DNA of 64,000 nucleotides from contig NZ_SDHX01000001.1 in the NCBI RefSeq assembly GCF_004118375.1, forward strand, positions 2,669,693-2,733,692, read 5' to 3'. The notes beneath the pieces were generated by a model, which ran no database searches, was not told where the DNA came from, and was given only the letters and a program-made list of their open reading frames with translations. Source of the stretch: Oleiharenicola lentus (GTDB lineage: Bacteria; Verrucomicrobiota; Verrucomicrobiia; Opitutales; Opitutaceae). Of this stretch, positions 51,576-60,920 are shown in pieces; position 1 is the stretch's first letter; every line of letters starts with the position of its first letter. The position numbers and the translations under genes are program-made.

Positions 51576-54500
51576 TCATGGTTCGCGGGGGGTGCCGCGC
51601 TTGTGCAAAAACTGGTGACTCGTGACGATGCTCTCGATGACCGCGCTGAAGCGGTGATCGTTGGCCGCCAACCTGGCCTGCATGTCCTCGACCAGCAGAT
51701 CGTCCGACAGGATCGGGCTGCGGTTCAGGGCGTAGGCCAGGAGCTTCCGGCAAAAGTTCGCCACAAAGTCGTCCTGCCGGTGCGCGCGGATGTGCTCGCG
51801 CACGCCCGCCAGCCCCTCGCCATGGCCGCCGTCGGGAAACTCCGCCCGCGTATCCACCGGCCGGCCGGCCATGTCTTTAGTCCGTCGCTCGCCGATGGGG
51901 CCAAAACCTTCGAAGACCAGCCCGAAAGAATCGATCCGGGCGTGGCAGGAATAGCAGCTCGGGTCCTCCCGGTGACGCGCCAGCATCTCCCGCAAGGGCA
52001 GATCACTCTCCGCCTCGCTGCTGGGCAGCACCGGCACATCGGCCGGCGGCGGTGGCACGCGTTCTCCGAGCAGGTTCTTCACCACCCAGTTCCCTCGCTT
52101 AACCGGGCTCGTGCGCAACCCGGGCGCGTGCAGTGTCAGGAAGGCCGCCATCGGCAGCAGTCCTCCCCTCTCCTGCCGGTAGGCCTCGGGCGCGTGACTC
52201 CACCCGTCCGCACCGGCCGGCCCGGGCGTAATCCCATAATGGGCCGCCAGCACTGAGTTCACGAACGTGTCCCCCGCATGCAGGAAATCCAGGATCGACC
52301 GGTCGCGCTGGAACACATCGAGCATGAACCGCACCGGCTCCTCATACATCGCCTGCCGCAACTCGGGCGTGAACGTCGTGAAGTGCGCCAGGTCCACCGT
52401 CGCGATCTCCTCGAAGCGGCGGAATTCTAGCCAGTTTCCGCCAAACTCCACCGCCAGCGCCCGGGCGCGCGGATCGCGCAGCATCCGCCGGGCCTCGGCG
52501 GCGATGACCTCTGGCCGCCTGAGTTCCCCCGCGGCGGCCCGCGCGAGCAACGCCTCGTCCGGCATGCTCGACCACAGGAAATAGCTCAGCCGGCTGGCCA
52601 GGGCATGATCGGAATACGGTTCGATCCCCGGTCCCTCCGCCAGCAGGTCGAGGCGGTAATTCATATCCGGCGCCACCAGCACGGCCGTGACACACTCCCG
52701 GATCGCCTCCTCATGGGTTAGCCCTTCCTGCCGGGTCGTCCGGTAAAAGGCCAGCGTGACCTCCCGCTCGGCAGGCGACAGGGGACGTCGGTAGGCCCGC
52801 TCCGTGAATTTCAGCAGGGCATCCAGGTGCGCGAGCTCAGCCGCGATGCGGGCCGCCTCCACCGCCCGGATCGTGGCGTTGGTGACGTTGAAAAAGTTAC
52901 TGATCGCCGCGCTGACCAGTTCGCTTTTTCCCTCCGTCAGGTCGATAAGCCGCGCCTGCATTCGCCGGATCTCGGTCTCCGAAACGGTGTCGGTGGCCGC
53001 GGCCGGCGGTTCAATGTCCTTCACGTCCGCATCGGGATTCGCCGCGGTCATGCTCTTGTTGCCGGCGTTCTGCCGCAACGTGCGCAGCGTCGCGTTGGCG
53101 ACAAACTCGCTATCCCACCACAGGGCGTCGAGCTCCGCCTGGCCCGCCTCGTCGAGGATCAGTTCATAAAGCGGTTGGTCATCCCGGAAATAACCGAGGC
53201 GGCTGTGCACGCCCGAACTCAGGTAGCGCCCCGTGTCCTTCTTGGTTTCGAAATAATTGCGACCCCGCTCGGCCTTGTAGAACAGGTCGGGAAACACGCT
53301 GCTGAACCGGGCGAACGCCGCCTCGTAACGCGCGCGCTGCCCGGCCGGCACGTGCAGGTCGGGATCACCGGGCAGGTTCTCGATCAGGGGCGTCTTGCCG
53401 GGACCAAAGGGATTCTTGGTGCCCGGCTCGACCACCGGCTCGCTGTACGGCCGGGCCTCGCCCTCCACCTGCAGTTGGGCGCGGTCATAGGACCGCCGGT
53501 GCGTGGCATACTGCACGTTCTTCCAGATCAGAAGCGGATAGCTGTCCGCCGCGATCTTGCCGGCCTCAAGGTTGAGAAACCGATGTTCAATCTTGCTGCG
53601 CACGCGCACGACGTAGTCCCGCATCGCCTCGCAACCCACCCGAACCGCCTCCGGGCCGGCCATGCCGGGCGCGGGCAGTTGCCGCCAACGCTCCCGCAAA
53701 CCGGCCAGCGGTCCAACTTCATCCAGTTCCTCTTCCATCAGCGCGTGAACGGTGGAGAGATACTTCGCGCTCACCCCCTGCTCCCGCGCCACGTCGGCCA
53801 GCGTCGCCGCCGGCTTTCCGAACGCGGCCCGGTGCCGGAAATGCCAGGCGGCGGAAAAATAGGCGGCCAGATCCGTGTTCTGGCGGCGGTAGAAATCAAT
53901 GATCCGATGAACCCAGAACTTGTCGCGGTCCGTGTCGGCGAGCATCGGAAAGGGCGCGAAGGCAAAGCCGTCGGGCTGCAGATACAGGTGGCTCGCCACA
54001 TCGCGCGCGGCCGCCAGATACTTCCGCAGCAGGGTTGGTGACATGATCAGGGTCTCGCCCGAGTTGTCGAAACCCGCCGTGTTCGCCGGGTCGATCGGGA
54101 ACTCCTTCGTCGGCCGGAGATCGACTGCCGTGAGGTCACGCACCGTGTAGTCATACTCCCGGTTGCTCAGTCGCCGCGGCAGCACGATCCCCGGGTCGCC
54201 GGCGCTTTTCGCGGCCTCCGCCTGGAAGGCATCCTTGATCCACGCGAGCACCGCCGCCCGCTCCACCAGCGTGGGCAGCCGCTCCGCATCGTCCGGCGGC
54301 ATGTCGCCGTCCTCCAGCATCTCCCGCACCAACCGCCAATGCCCGTGGTCCGCCAGGGCCAATGCCCCGGTGGTGTAGGGCTTGAGGTCGAAATCCGCCT
54401 TGGCCTTGGCGCCGGCGTGACAGTCGAGGCAGTAGGTTTCGACGAAGGGTCGCACCTCTTGGAGAAAGCGCTGCTCCATGACCCGGGCCTCTCCCCCGTT

Positions 54501-54635
54501 GTCGGGCATCGCCATCATGCTTCCCCAGACACTCATCCAAACCAGCGCGTGGATCGGACCGTGACAGTGCCGGTGCCAATGCCAATACCGCACGCGGCTG
54601 GTGGCACAGGGAAGCGGGGTGTCCTCGGGGTGCAC
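51576..54635 (-). CDS. DUF1592-type dihaem protein (DUF1587/1592/1595/1588/1585)
   Basis: Up to 1019 residues from a GTG at 54635; a GTG at 54593 would give a leader nearer a normal signal peptide (MRYWHWHRHCHGPIHALVWM), so the start is uncertain. The order is an N-terminal cytochrome domain with CLDCH (C69-H73), DUF1587 (LSNREYDYTVRDLTAVDLRP), a long middle region, DUF1595/1592 (FTERAYRRPLSPAEREVTL, RLSYFLWSSMPDEALL), and DUF1588/1585 with CYSCH (C894-H898). At this length it exceeds the more common 750-850 residues because of an extended region at about 280-520. It precedes DUF1552 in one transcript downstream of a LacI gene. Confidence 0.88.
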   Translation of the reverse strand: MHPEDTPLPCATSRVRYWHWHRHCHGPIHALVWMSVWGSMMAMPDNGGEARVMEQRFLQEVRPFVETYCLDCHAGAKAKADFDLKPYTTGALALADHGHWRLVREMLEDGDMPPDDAERLPTLVERAAVLAWIKDAFQAEAAKSAGDPGIVLPRRLSNREYDYTVRDLTAVDLRPTKEFPIDPANTAGFDNSGETLIMSPTLLRKYLAAARDVASHLYLQPDGFAFAPFPMLADTDRDKFWVHRIIDFYRRQNTDLAAYFSAAWHFRHRAAFGKPAATLADVAREQGVSAKYLSTVHALMEEELDEVGPLAGLRERWRQLPAPGMAGPEAVRVGCEAMRDYVVRVRSKIEHRFLNLEAGKIAADSYPLLIWKNVQYATHRRSYDRAQLQVEGEARPYSEPVVEPGTKNPFGPGKTPLIENLPGDPDLHVPAGQRARYEAAFARFSSVFPDLFYKAERGRNYFETKKDTGRYLSSGVHSRLGYFRDDQPLYELILDEAGQAELDALWWDSEFVANATLRTLRQNAGNKSMTAANPDADVKDIEPPAAATDTVSETEIRRMQARLIDLTEGKSELVSAAISNFFNVTNATIRAVEAARIAAELAHLDALLKFTERAYRRPLSPAEREVTLAFYRTTRQEGLTHEEAIRECVTAVLVAPDMNYRLDLLAEGPGIEPYSDHALASRLSYFLWSSMPDEALLARAAAGELRRPEVIAAEARRMLRDPRARALAVEFGGNWLEFRRFEEIATVDLAHFTTFTPELRQAMYEEPVRFMLDVFQRDRSILDFLHAGDTFVNSVLAAHYGITPGPAGADGWSHAPEAYRQERGGLLPMAAFLTLHAPGLRTSPVKRGNWVVKNLLGERVPPPPADVPVLPSSEAESDLPLREMLARHREDPSCYSCHARIDSFGLVFEGFGPIGERRTKDMAGRPVDTRAEFPDGGHGEGLAGVREHIRAHRQDDFVANFCRKLLAYALNRSPILSDDLLVEDMQARLAANDHRFSAVIESIVTSHQFLHKRGTPREP

Positions 54636-54771
54636 GGCTTCGAACGAATCCGCTCCCCGGACTCCGACAACCGCCGCCGTGTTTTATCGTCACTCATGCC
54701 GCCGCATTCCAGCCCTCCCCGGACCCGACATGAAAATAAACCGCGCCGCGACGCCTCTCGCCTCCGAAAAT

Positions 54772-55818
54772 TCAGGTCGCCATCTTGCGAACGGAGTCGC
54801 CATGCACCCAGTGGGCTGCCACCAGGGTCGCGCAGGGAATTTCGGGCGGCCCAATTTCGCGGTTGTGGATCATGCCAATCACCCGGTCCACGGCGGCCTC
54901 CCCGGCCAGATCGTTGCGTTGATCCATGCCCGCCCATCCTTCATCGGACGCGAGTCGCTCCAGCATGACCACCCCCACGTCGGCCGGAACCCTGGTCCCG
55001 CAGGCCCCCAGCCACTTTTTGACCTGCTTGTAGTAAGTCAGCAGAACATCCGGACGGAACTGCTGAAACCATGCCTGAAATTCCCGTGGATCCTTTTGAG
55101 CGGCCTCCCCGCGCATGAACGCCGGCACGCGGGCCTCCATCGGCAGGCCGCTCTGAGCCAGCCACATCGCACTGCTCAGCCGCCCGTCCACCAGTCGGTC
55201 GATCCGCTGATCGATCACCAGAGCTGGACGCTTGTAGCCCAGTTCCATGGTCTTCTGCACGGCCTCCACCACCAGCTCGTGGTGATCAACGCAGCAAAAG
55301 GAGAGCGTTGGACGGTGGGTCCGAACGCCCGCCACCACACACGCGAATCCCGCCCAGATTTCTGCATGGCTCTCCGGGAGAACGTTGCTGTTGAAACCTC
55401 CTAGGATAATCCCGCCCTGTATCCCGCGAGCGCGCAGAATTTGTCCCAAGCGTCGGGGCTGAAAACCGGGGTCATGCAGCCAAAACTCGTCCGTGCCATA
55501 TCCCATCACCTCGGCCCGCCGCCGGCAGCCCTGGACCCAGGTCGGAATCGTATCGTTGGCCGTGAAGGCATCGCGGTTTCCATGGGCATTGAAGAGAGCC
55601 AGAGTGTGTCGGCGTGGCATTCGATGATCTCGCCGCAGCTCGCTCAGCAAATGCGCCACCACCGGGTTCTGCGCATACCCCAATTTCTGGGCGGCCCGCT
55701 GCACCCGATCGCGGGTCTTAACCGGTATCTGCCGGCTGCCCCGAAGCGCGAGCGAGACTGTCGCCTTGCACACCCCCGCCTGCCGGGCGACATCGTTCAT
55801 GCTCGGCCGCCGGACCAT
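54772..55818 (-). CDS. LacI-family transcriptional regulator (copy 2)
   Basis: The start at 55818 gives 348 residues. It is chosen because AGAAGGA lies five bases upstream, the DNA-binding domain follows at once (MVRRPSMNDVARQAGVCKAT), and a frame extended to 55896 would cover a perfect operator-like palindrome. The effector domain contains GCRRR, FWLHDP, GVRTH and LSFCCVDHH as in the regulator at 6914, showing a common ancestor. It diverges from TonB receptor 2 at 56030 and precedes the DUF1592/DUF1552 genes by 136 bases, so it may control both directions. Confidence 0.92.
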   Translation of the reverse strand: MVRRPSMNDVARQAGVCKATVSLALRGSRQIPVKTRDRVQRAAQKLGYAQNPVVAHLLSELRRDHRMPRRHTLALFNAHGNRDAFTANDTIPTWVQGCRRRAEVMGYGTDEFWLHDPGFQPRRLGQILRARGIQGGIILGGFNSNVLPESHAEIWAGFACVVAGVRTHRPTLSFCCVDHHELVVEAVQKTMELGYKRPALVIDQRIDRLVDGRLSSAMWLAQSGLPMEARVPAFMRGEAAQKDPREFQAWFQQFRPDVLLTYYKQVKKWLGACGTRVPADVGVVMLERLASDEGWAGMDQRNDLAGEAAVDRVIGMIHNREIGPPEIPCATLVAAHWVHGDSVRKMAT

Positions 55819-55871
55819 CTTTTCCTTCTGCAATCGTTTGGGGTGCATGAACCGATGGGAGTGAGCCCTGC

Positions 55872-55890
55872 TTACTAAACTGTTTAGTAA
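55872..55890. promoter_or_regulatory. Perfect palindromic operator upstream of LacI copy 2
   Basis: TTACTAAAC-T-GTTTAGTAA is a 19-base palindrome with perfect nine-base arms and a single central base. It is 54 bases upstream of the chosen LacI start and 140 bases upstream of the receptor start. Size, AT-rich arms and position suit a LacI-family autoregulatory operator, although a central CG is usual. Confidence 0.7.
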
Positions 55891-56029
55891 CGGCAAGCTT
55901 CATCGCGTGGGTCGCCGCACGTAGCCTCTTGGCGTCACTAAGGCATCCACGCCTACCCCTGAACCTACCCGCCCGTCTCTTGCTGGAGCCCGCCTTCCGC
56001 TTTCAGCACGCCCCTTCGTTTCCTGCCCC

Positions 56030-59000
56030 ATGAAAACCCAAGCATCCTATCTGATTAGTCTATGCGTCGCCGTGTTGCTCACGGCGTCTGTTGTTGGCCA
56101 AACCTCCCCGACCACCGGCCCCGCTGCGCCCTCCGTCTCCGAAAAAGAGGACGTTCTCGTGCTTTCCCCTTTTGAGGTCACAGGCGAAAACAATAATGGA
56201 TACGCAGCCAGCAACACACTGGCCGGAACCCGTCTGCGCACCGACCTCAAGGACGTGGCGGCCTCAATCCAAGTCGTCACCAAGGAGTTCATGCAGGACA
56301 TCGGCGCCAACACTCTCGACGACCTGCTCGTGTACACGGTCGGAACTGAGGCCGCCGGCATCGGCGGCAACTACAGCGACTCCAGCGCCAACGCCGACAC
56401 CGTCAGTGCTTTCGGCTCCATTCGCTCACCGCAGGGTTCAAACCGCGTGCGCGGTCTTGGCTCCGCCGACCAGACCCGCGACTATTTTATCACCAGCTTG
56501 CCCACCGACGGCTACAACATCGATCGCGTCGAGGTCAACCGCGGCCCCAACTCCATGCTTTTCGGCTTGGGCAGCCCGGCCGGCATCATCAACACGGGTC
56601 TGATCAAGGCGCTGACCAACAACACCAAGACTAAATTGGAGGCCCAGTTCGACCAGAACGGCTCTAGCCGCGCCACCCTCGACCACAACCAGGTCCTCAT
56701 TAAGGACAAGCTGGCGTTGCGTGTCGCGGCCCTTTACGGCGACAAGCGGTATCAGCAAGAGCCGGCTTACGTCCGCGACGCCCGCTTCTATGGCACGGTC
56801 ACTTGGAAACCCTGGAACAGCGGCACCCTCAAGCTCAGCGCGGAATCGGCCAAGCAGCACTCTAACAAGGTGCAGACCCAGCCGCCCCACGACCAGTTCA
56901 CCTGGTGGTTCGCGCTGGGCAAACCCGTCTATGATCCGACCACCGGCATCGGCAGCTACCTCGGCACCCCGCCGACCGATCCCAATCTTCGCGCGATCAA
57001 TACCAACGGTTCCGCCAACGGCAACCTGCTCTCCACCTGGAGCGGCACGCCCAACCTGATCATGGAGAATCCGAACGTGACCAAGTTCGGTGTGACTGGT
57101 CTCGATCCCGCCATCTGGGCGATCGAGGGCAACAACAACCGGGTAAGGCTAAACCCCGCCGGCACCGCCTTTGCCAACGATGCCATGCGCCGGCTGCAGG
57201 CGGGCAAGAACTACCTCCAGCGCATCAACCTGACGGCCAGTCCCGCGCTCAATAATTTCTGGCGTGATTTCCGCTTAACCGACCCGGCGATTTTCAATTT
57301 CTACGACGAGATGCTCGAGGGGCCCAACAAGCGCGAATGGTCCTTCTGGAAAAGCTACAACCTGAGTTTTGAGCAGCGCCTCGGCGGAAATGCCGGCATT
57401 GAGATTGCCTTCGACAAGCAGTCTTTGGACAGCGGCTATGTCAACCCCTTCGACTTCCGATCCCACGCCATCAATATCGATATCAACACCAAGCTGCCCA
57501 ATGGCCTGCCCAACCCCAATCTTGGCCGTCCTATGGTCACCGGGGCTAGCTTCCAGTCTTCTGGCTACACCGATCGCGAAGCCTTCCGCGCCACCGCCTA
57601 CTACAACCTCAACCTGCAAAAAATACTGAAGCCAGGCTGGCTCGGCACGCTCTTGGGCCGTCATGTGTTTACCGGTGCTTACACCGGACAGAAGCGCTTC
57701 AGCAGTGGTTACGGCGGACGCGCCTACTACGCCGGCTACGATTGGTGGCAGGCCGACAGCCTGAACGATCCCCGGACCATCGACGTCGGCAGCAACCGCA
57801 CCATCCAGCGCCTGACCTACGTCGGCCCCAGTTTGGTCGGAGCCTCCAGTCCCGTGAATGCCGGAGTGCAAAGCATCCGGGTGCATAACGGACTCGATGG
57901 CATCCAAAATCTCACCACCCTCTTTTATCAAACGCCACCCACCTCTCCGGTGGCTCTCGCCCCTTGGCAAACCCGCACCTTCAGCGTGATCCAAGGAACG
58001 AAATACGATCTCAGCAACAACGCCACCTTTACCAGTCGTAACGGTGAAGACATCAAGTCCACGGTCTTTGTCGCCAACAGCTACTGGTGGGACAACACCC
58101 TCGTCAGCACCCTCGGCTGGCGCAACGACGCGTTCAAGACCTTCGACGCCGGCGCCCCGCCGATCGATCCAGCGAGCGGCCTTCGCATTCTGACCGATGC
58201 CGCCTGGCCTAACCGGCTCAGGATCGACAGTTCGGCCTCTTCCTTTAATTATGGCGCGGTCCTTCACGAACCTCCCTTCTTGCGCGGCAAGCTGCCTTGG
58301 GGCGCCAACCTTTCGCTGACTTACAACAAGTCGGACAACTTCAAGGTCAGCGGCCAGCGCGTCGACCTCTTCAACCAGAGCATCTCGCCCCCCACCGGTA
58401 CGACGAAGGAATACGGCATCATCCTCACGCTGCTGGATGGCAGGCTCGATCTTCGGGCGACCAAATACGAAACGAGTTCCGCTCTTTCCACCAATACCGC
58501 GTTCCGTGAGCTCACGAATCAACTTGTCCGCCGGCTCGACGACCAAATCGAGTTGAATTCCAACGCCGCTTACCAAGCCGTCGCACCGGCCGCTGCCCTC
58601 AGTGCCTGGACACAATGGCAGCAGGGGGCGGATGCCAAGCAACTCATGGAGACCTTCACGTTTTCCTTCGCCCCCGGTCCCAACGGCACGACGATCGTCA
58701 ATCACGACGACCGCATCGACATCGTGGCCCAGACCTCGGACACCGTTGCCACCGGCACCGAGTATGATCTCACCTACAATCCGACGAAAAACTGGCGGAT
58801 TGCTCTCAATGCGGCGCGGCAGCAGGCGGTGCTCAGTAACACGGCCTCCAGCTATCAGAAGATGATCACTATTCTTGATCCTGTCTGGGGTGGCTCAGCC
58901 GCGGCACTGCCTGACTCGGTGACGAGCACCTCCACGCTCGGCAATCAATGGGGCACGATTAAGGCCAATGTGCAGAAGCAGATCCTGCTCGACGGCTCTT

Positions 59001-59389
59001 CCAACCCCGAAGTCCGGAAATGGCGTTTCAACCTGGTGAACAACTACACCTTCAGCAGTGGACGCTTGAGCGGTTTGAACATTGGCGGTGCTATCCGCTG
59101 GCAGGACAAAGTCGCGATCGGCTACCCGGTCACGATCCTCGCCGATGGGTCCGCCCAATACGATGTCACCAGCCCCTACTTCGGGCCGGCCGAGACCAAC
59201 TACGACGCATGGGTCGGCTACCGGCGAAAGATTGGTCAAAACATGACCTGGCGGATTCAGCTCAATGTCCGCAGCATCGGCGTCGGCAACGAACTCATCC
59301 CGATCAGCGCCCAGATCGATGGCACCTATGATTCCGTGCGCATCGCCGAGCCCCAGACTTGGTCCATCACCAACACTCTGGAGTTCTGA
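56030..59389 (+). CDS. TonB-dependent outer-membrane receptor (copy 2)
   Basis: This 1119-residue protein has a signal peptide (ending SVVGQ), the EDVLVLSPFEVTGENN Ton-box region, a plug domain with NTLAGTRLRTDLKDVAAS and NIDRVEVNRGPNSMLFG, and a barrel ending in a terminal Phe (TWSITNTLEF), the usual outer-membrane barrel signal. It is a paralogue of the receptor at 8255. The control region upstream carries a LacI-type palindrome and downstream lies a terminator, so it is probably a separately regulated transporter for the same or a related glycan. Confidence 0.95.
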   Translation: MKTQASYLISLCVAVLLTASVVGQTSPTTGPAAPSVSEKEDVLVLSPFEVTGENNNGYAASNTLAGTRLRTDLKDVAASIQVVTKEFMQDIGANTLDDLLVYTVGTEAAGIGGNYSDSSANADTVSAFGSIRSPQGSNRVRGLGSADQTRDYFITSLPTDGYNIDRVEVNRGPNSMLFGLGSPAGIINTGLIKALTNNTKTKLEAQFDQNGSSRATLDHNQVLIKDKLALRVAALYGDKRYQQEPAYVRDARFYGTVTWKPWNSGTLKLSAESAKQHSNKVQTQPPHDQFTWWFALGKPVYDPTTGIGSYLGTPPTDPNLRAINTNGSANGNLLSTWSGTPNLIMENPNVTKFGVTGLDPAIWAIEGNNNRVRLNPAGTAFANDAMRRLQAGKNYLQRINLTASPALNNFWRDFRLTDPAIFNFYDEMLEGPNKREWSFWKSYNLSFEQRLGGNAGIEIAFDKQSLDSGYVNPFDFRSHAINIDINTKLPNGLPNPNLGRPMVTGASFQSSGYTDREAFRATAYYNLNLQKILKPGWLGTLLGRHVFTGAYTGQKRFSSGYGGRAYYAGYDWWQADSLNDPRTIDVGSNRTIQRLTYVGPSLVGASSPVNAGVQSIRVHNGLDGIQNLTTLFYQTPPTSPVALAPWQTRTFSVIQGTKYDLSNNATFTSRNGEDIKSTVFVANSYWWDNTLVSTLGWRNDAFKTFDAGAPPIDPASGLRILTDAAWPNRLRIDSSASSFNYGAVLHEPPFLRGKLPWGANLSLTYNKSDNFKVSGQRVDLFNQSISPPTGTTKEYGIILTLLDGRLDLRATKYETSSALSTNTAFRELTNQLVRRLDDQIELNSNAAYQAVAPAAALSAWTQWQQGADAKQLMETFTFSFAPGPNGTTIVNHDDRIDIVAQTSDTVATGTEYDLTYNPTKNWRIALNAARQQAVLSNTASSYQKMITILDPVWGGSAAALPDSVTSTSTLGNQWGTIKANVQKQILLDGSSNPEVRKWRFNLVNNYTFSSGRLSGLNIGGAIRWQDKVAIGYPVTILADGSAQYDVTSPYFGPAETNYDAWVGYRRKIGQNMTWRIQLNVRSIGVGNELIPISAQIDGTYDSVRIAEPQTWSITNTLEF

Positions 59390-59730
59390 AACTGCGCTTA
59401 GAAATTCAGCGCGAATAAATGGATTGTTCGTGCGGCTCGCGGCCCCGGCATCAAGCGCCGGGGCTGCAATCAACGGTTGATATCATTCCACACCTGAATG
59501 GTTCGACGCGGCGCCGTTCTTGTTGGAACGGGTGTGCCCGAGGCCCGACTCTCCGGTGGTTCCGGTCGGTCGGGCCTTTTGCTGGGTGTCTCCCACGATC
59601 ATTCGGCTGGCTTGCAGTCTGCTACAGACGGCGGTTGCAGGGGGGATCGCAGCAGGAGCGGGGCACGCATTACGGCAATACGGCGGCCTGTTTGCCGCGG
59701 CACACCTCGCAGCATGTCGTGGCCTTACCG
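59390..59730. promoter_or_regulatory. Intergenic region after TonB receptor 2
   Basis: No gene is credible in these 341 bases. GCCCCGGC (59442-59449) and GCCGGGGC (59457-59464) form a strong hairpin without a T-tract. A terminator (listed separately) follows at 59542, and ATTACGG stands at 59669-59675, 56 bases before the GH43 start. The string GCATTACGGCAATACG here is identical to that at 27552-27567 upstream of another GH43 gene. Confidence 0.5.
59542..59582 (+). terminator. Rho-independent terminator after TonB receptor 2
   Basis: GGCCCGAC (59542-59549) and GTCGGGCC (59569-59576) pair perfectly; the loop includes a second CCGG/CCGG pairing, and TTTT follows at 59577-59580. It lies about 150 bases after the receptor stop. 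Confidence 0.75.
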
Positions 59731-60876
59731 ATGCCGGCTTTCCCCCGAGTCCTGCTACCGTTTGTGCTTGTCGCGGGCCCATTGCTTTCGGCCCCACATG
59801 ATCCCGCTTCGCTTCGCGCCGCCATCGACGCTAACGACCGCGCCATCCACGTCCTTGATGTGTGGATGCGCGATCCCTATGTCACCACCGGACCCGACGG
59901 TGCCTACTACCTCACCGGCACCACCGCGAACCAGGGCGATCCTCGCTGGCCGGTAGACCGCTACAACAGCGGCCTCGACAGGCCGGATATCACCGGCACC
60001 ACCGTTCCCGCAATTGTCGGCACCACCGTCCGCCTCTGGAAAAGCGACGACTTGCTCCACTGGGACGAATTGCCCTCGCCCTTCGCGCTCACGGACGGCT
60101 ACTGGCCAAAAGTTGAGTCGGCGGCCTTCGCCACCGTGCCGGCCAAGGACTGGCGCCTCTGGGCCCCTGAGGTCCACTTCCTCCAAGGCAAGTGGATGAT
60201 CGTCCACACCAGTCCCACACCCATTAACCAAGGAGCCAACCTCGCCATCGCCGCCGGCCCCGGTTTCGCGGGTCCCTTCGCCCATCCGCTGAAAGACAAA
60301 ATGCGCGGACGCCACGACCCGTCCCTCTTTCAGGATTACGACGGCACCATCTACCTACTCTGGGGCAACACTTGGATCGCACCCCTACTGCCCGACTTCT
60401 CCGACTTCGCGCGCGCACCCGTGCGCATCGATCCTTCCGACCGCCGGATCGGTCACGAAGGAGCCACCCTGCGCAAGATCGGCAACAAATACGTTCACTT
60501 CGGCACCGCCTGGTCCACCGACCAGCTGCGTAAAGGCACCTACAATCTCTACTACTGCACCGCCGACCACCCCTTGGGCCCCTACGGTCCGCGCCAATTT
60601 GCGGGCCGCTTCCTCGGTCACGGCACGCCGTTCCAAGACAAACAGGGCCGCTGGTGGTGCACCGCCTTCTACAACGCAAATGTGCCACCCGTGTCCGACG
60701 ACAACATCGAGACACGCGATCTGGCGGATAACGCCCAGACCATCAACGAGCAGGGGGTTACGCTCGTGCCGCTTGAGGTCCGACTCCTCGAAGACGGCGA
60801 ACCATTAATTCGCGCCAAGGATCCCCGCTACCGCAATCCCGGACCCGACGAAGCTCAGTCATTTCCCCAACACTAG
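59731..60876 (+). CDS. Exported GH43-like glycosidase, first of a tandem pair
   Basis: The start at 59731 gives 381 residues with leader MPAFPRVLLPFVLVAGPLLS. The propeller has the GH43-type triad D48 (WMRDPYVTTGPDG), D196 (GRHDPSLF) and E243 (GHEGATLRKIGNKY). DKQGRWWCTAFYNANVPP is shared with the next protein, which is about 40-50% identical by eye. The exact subfamily is not clear. It is the first gene after the receptor terminator and carries its own ATTACGG element 56 bases upstream. The longer frame back to 59419 is rejected because it crosses the terminator. Confidence 0.88.
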   Translation: MPAFPRVLLPFVLVAGPLLSAPHDPASLRAAIDANDRAIHVLDVWMRDPYVTTGPDGAYYLTGTTANQGDPRWPVDRYNSGLDRPDITGTTVPAIVGTTVRLWKSDDLLHWDELPSPFALTDGYWPKVESAAFATVPAKDWRLWAPEVHFLQGKWMIVHTSPTPINQGANLAIAAGPGFAGPFAHPLKDKMRGRHDPSLFQDYDGTIYLLWGNTWIAPLLPDFSDFARAPVRIDPSDRRIGHEGATLRKIGNKYVHFGTAWSTDQLRKGTYNLYYCTADHPLGPYGPRQFAGRFLGHGTPFQDKQGRWWCTAFYNANVPPVSDDNIETRDLADNAQTINEQGVTLVPLEVRLLEDGEPLIRAKDPRYRNPGPDEAQSFPQH

Positions 60877-60920
60877 GATGGACCACTCCCCGGGTCGTCA
60901 AAAATCCCCCTCGTAAATCC

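Noticed and set aside
59442-59464. GC-rich hairpin as the terminator of receptor 2
   Set aside because: No T-tract follows it; the hairpin at 59542-59576 followed by TTTT is the better terminator.
59419-59730. N-terminal extension of the first tandem GH43 gene
   Set aside because: It crosses a strong terminator and the ATTACGG element and has Cys/Arg-rich composition; a signal peptide begins at 59731.
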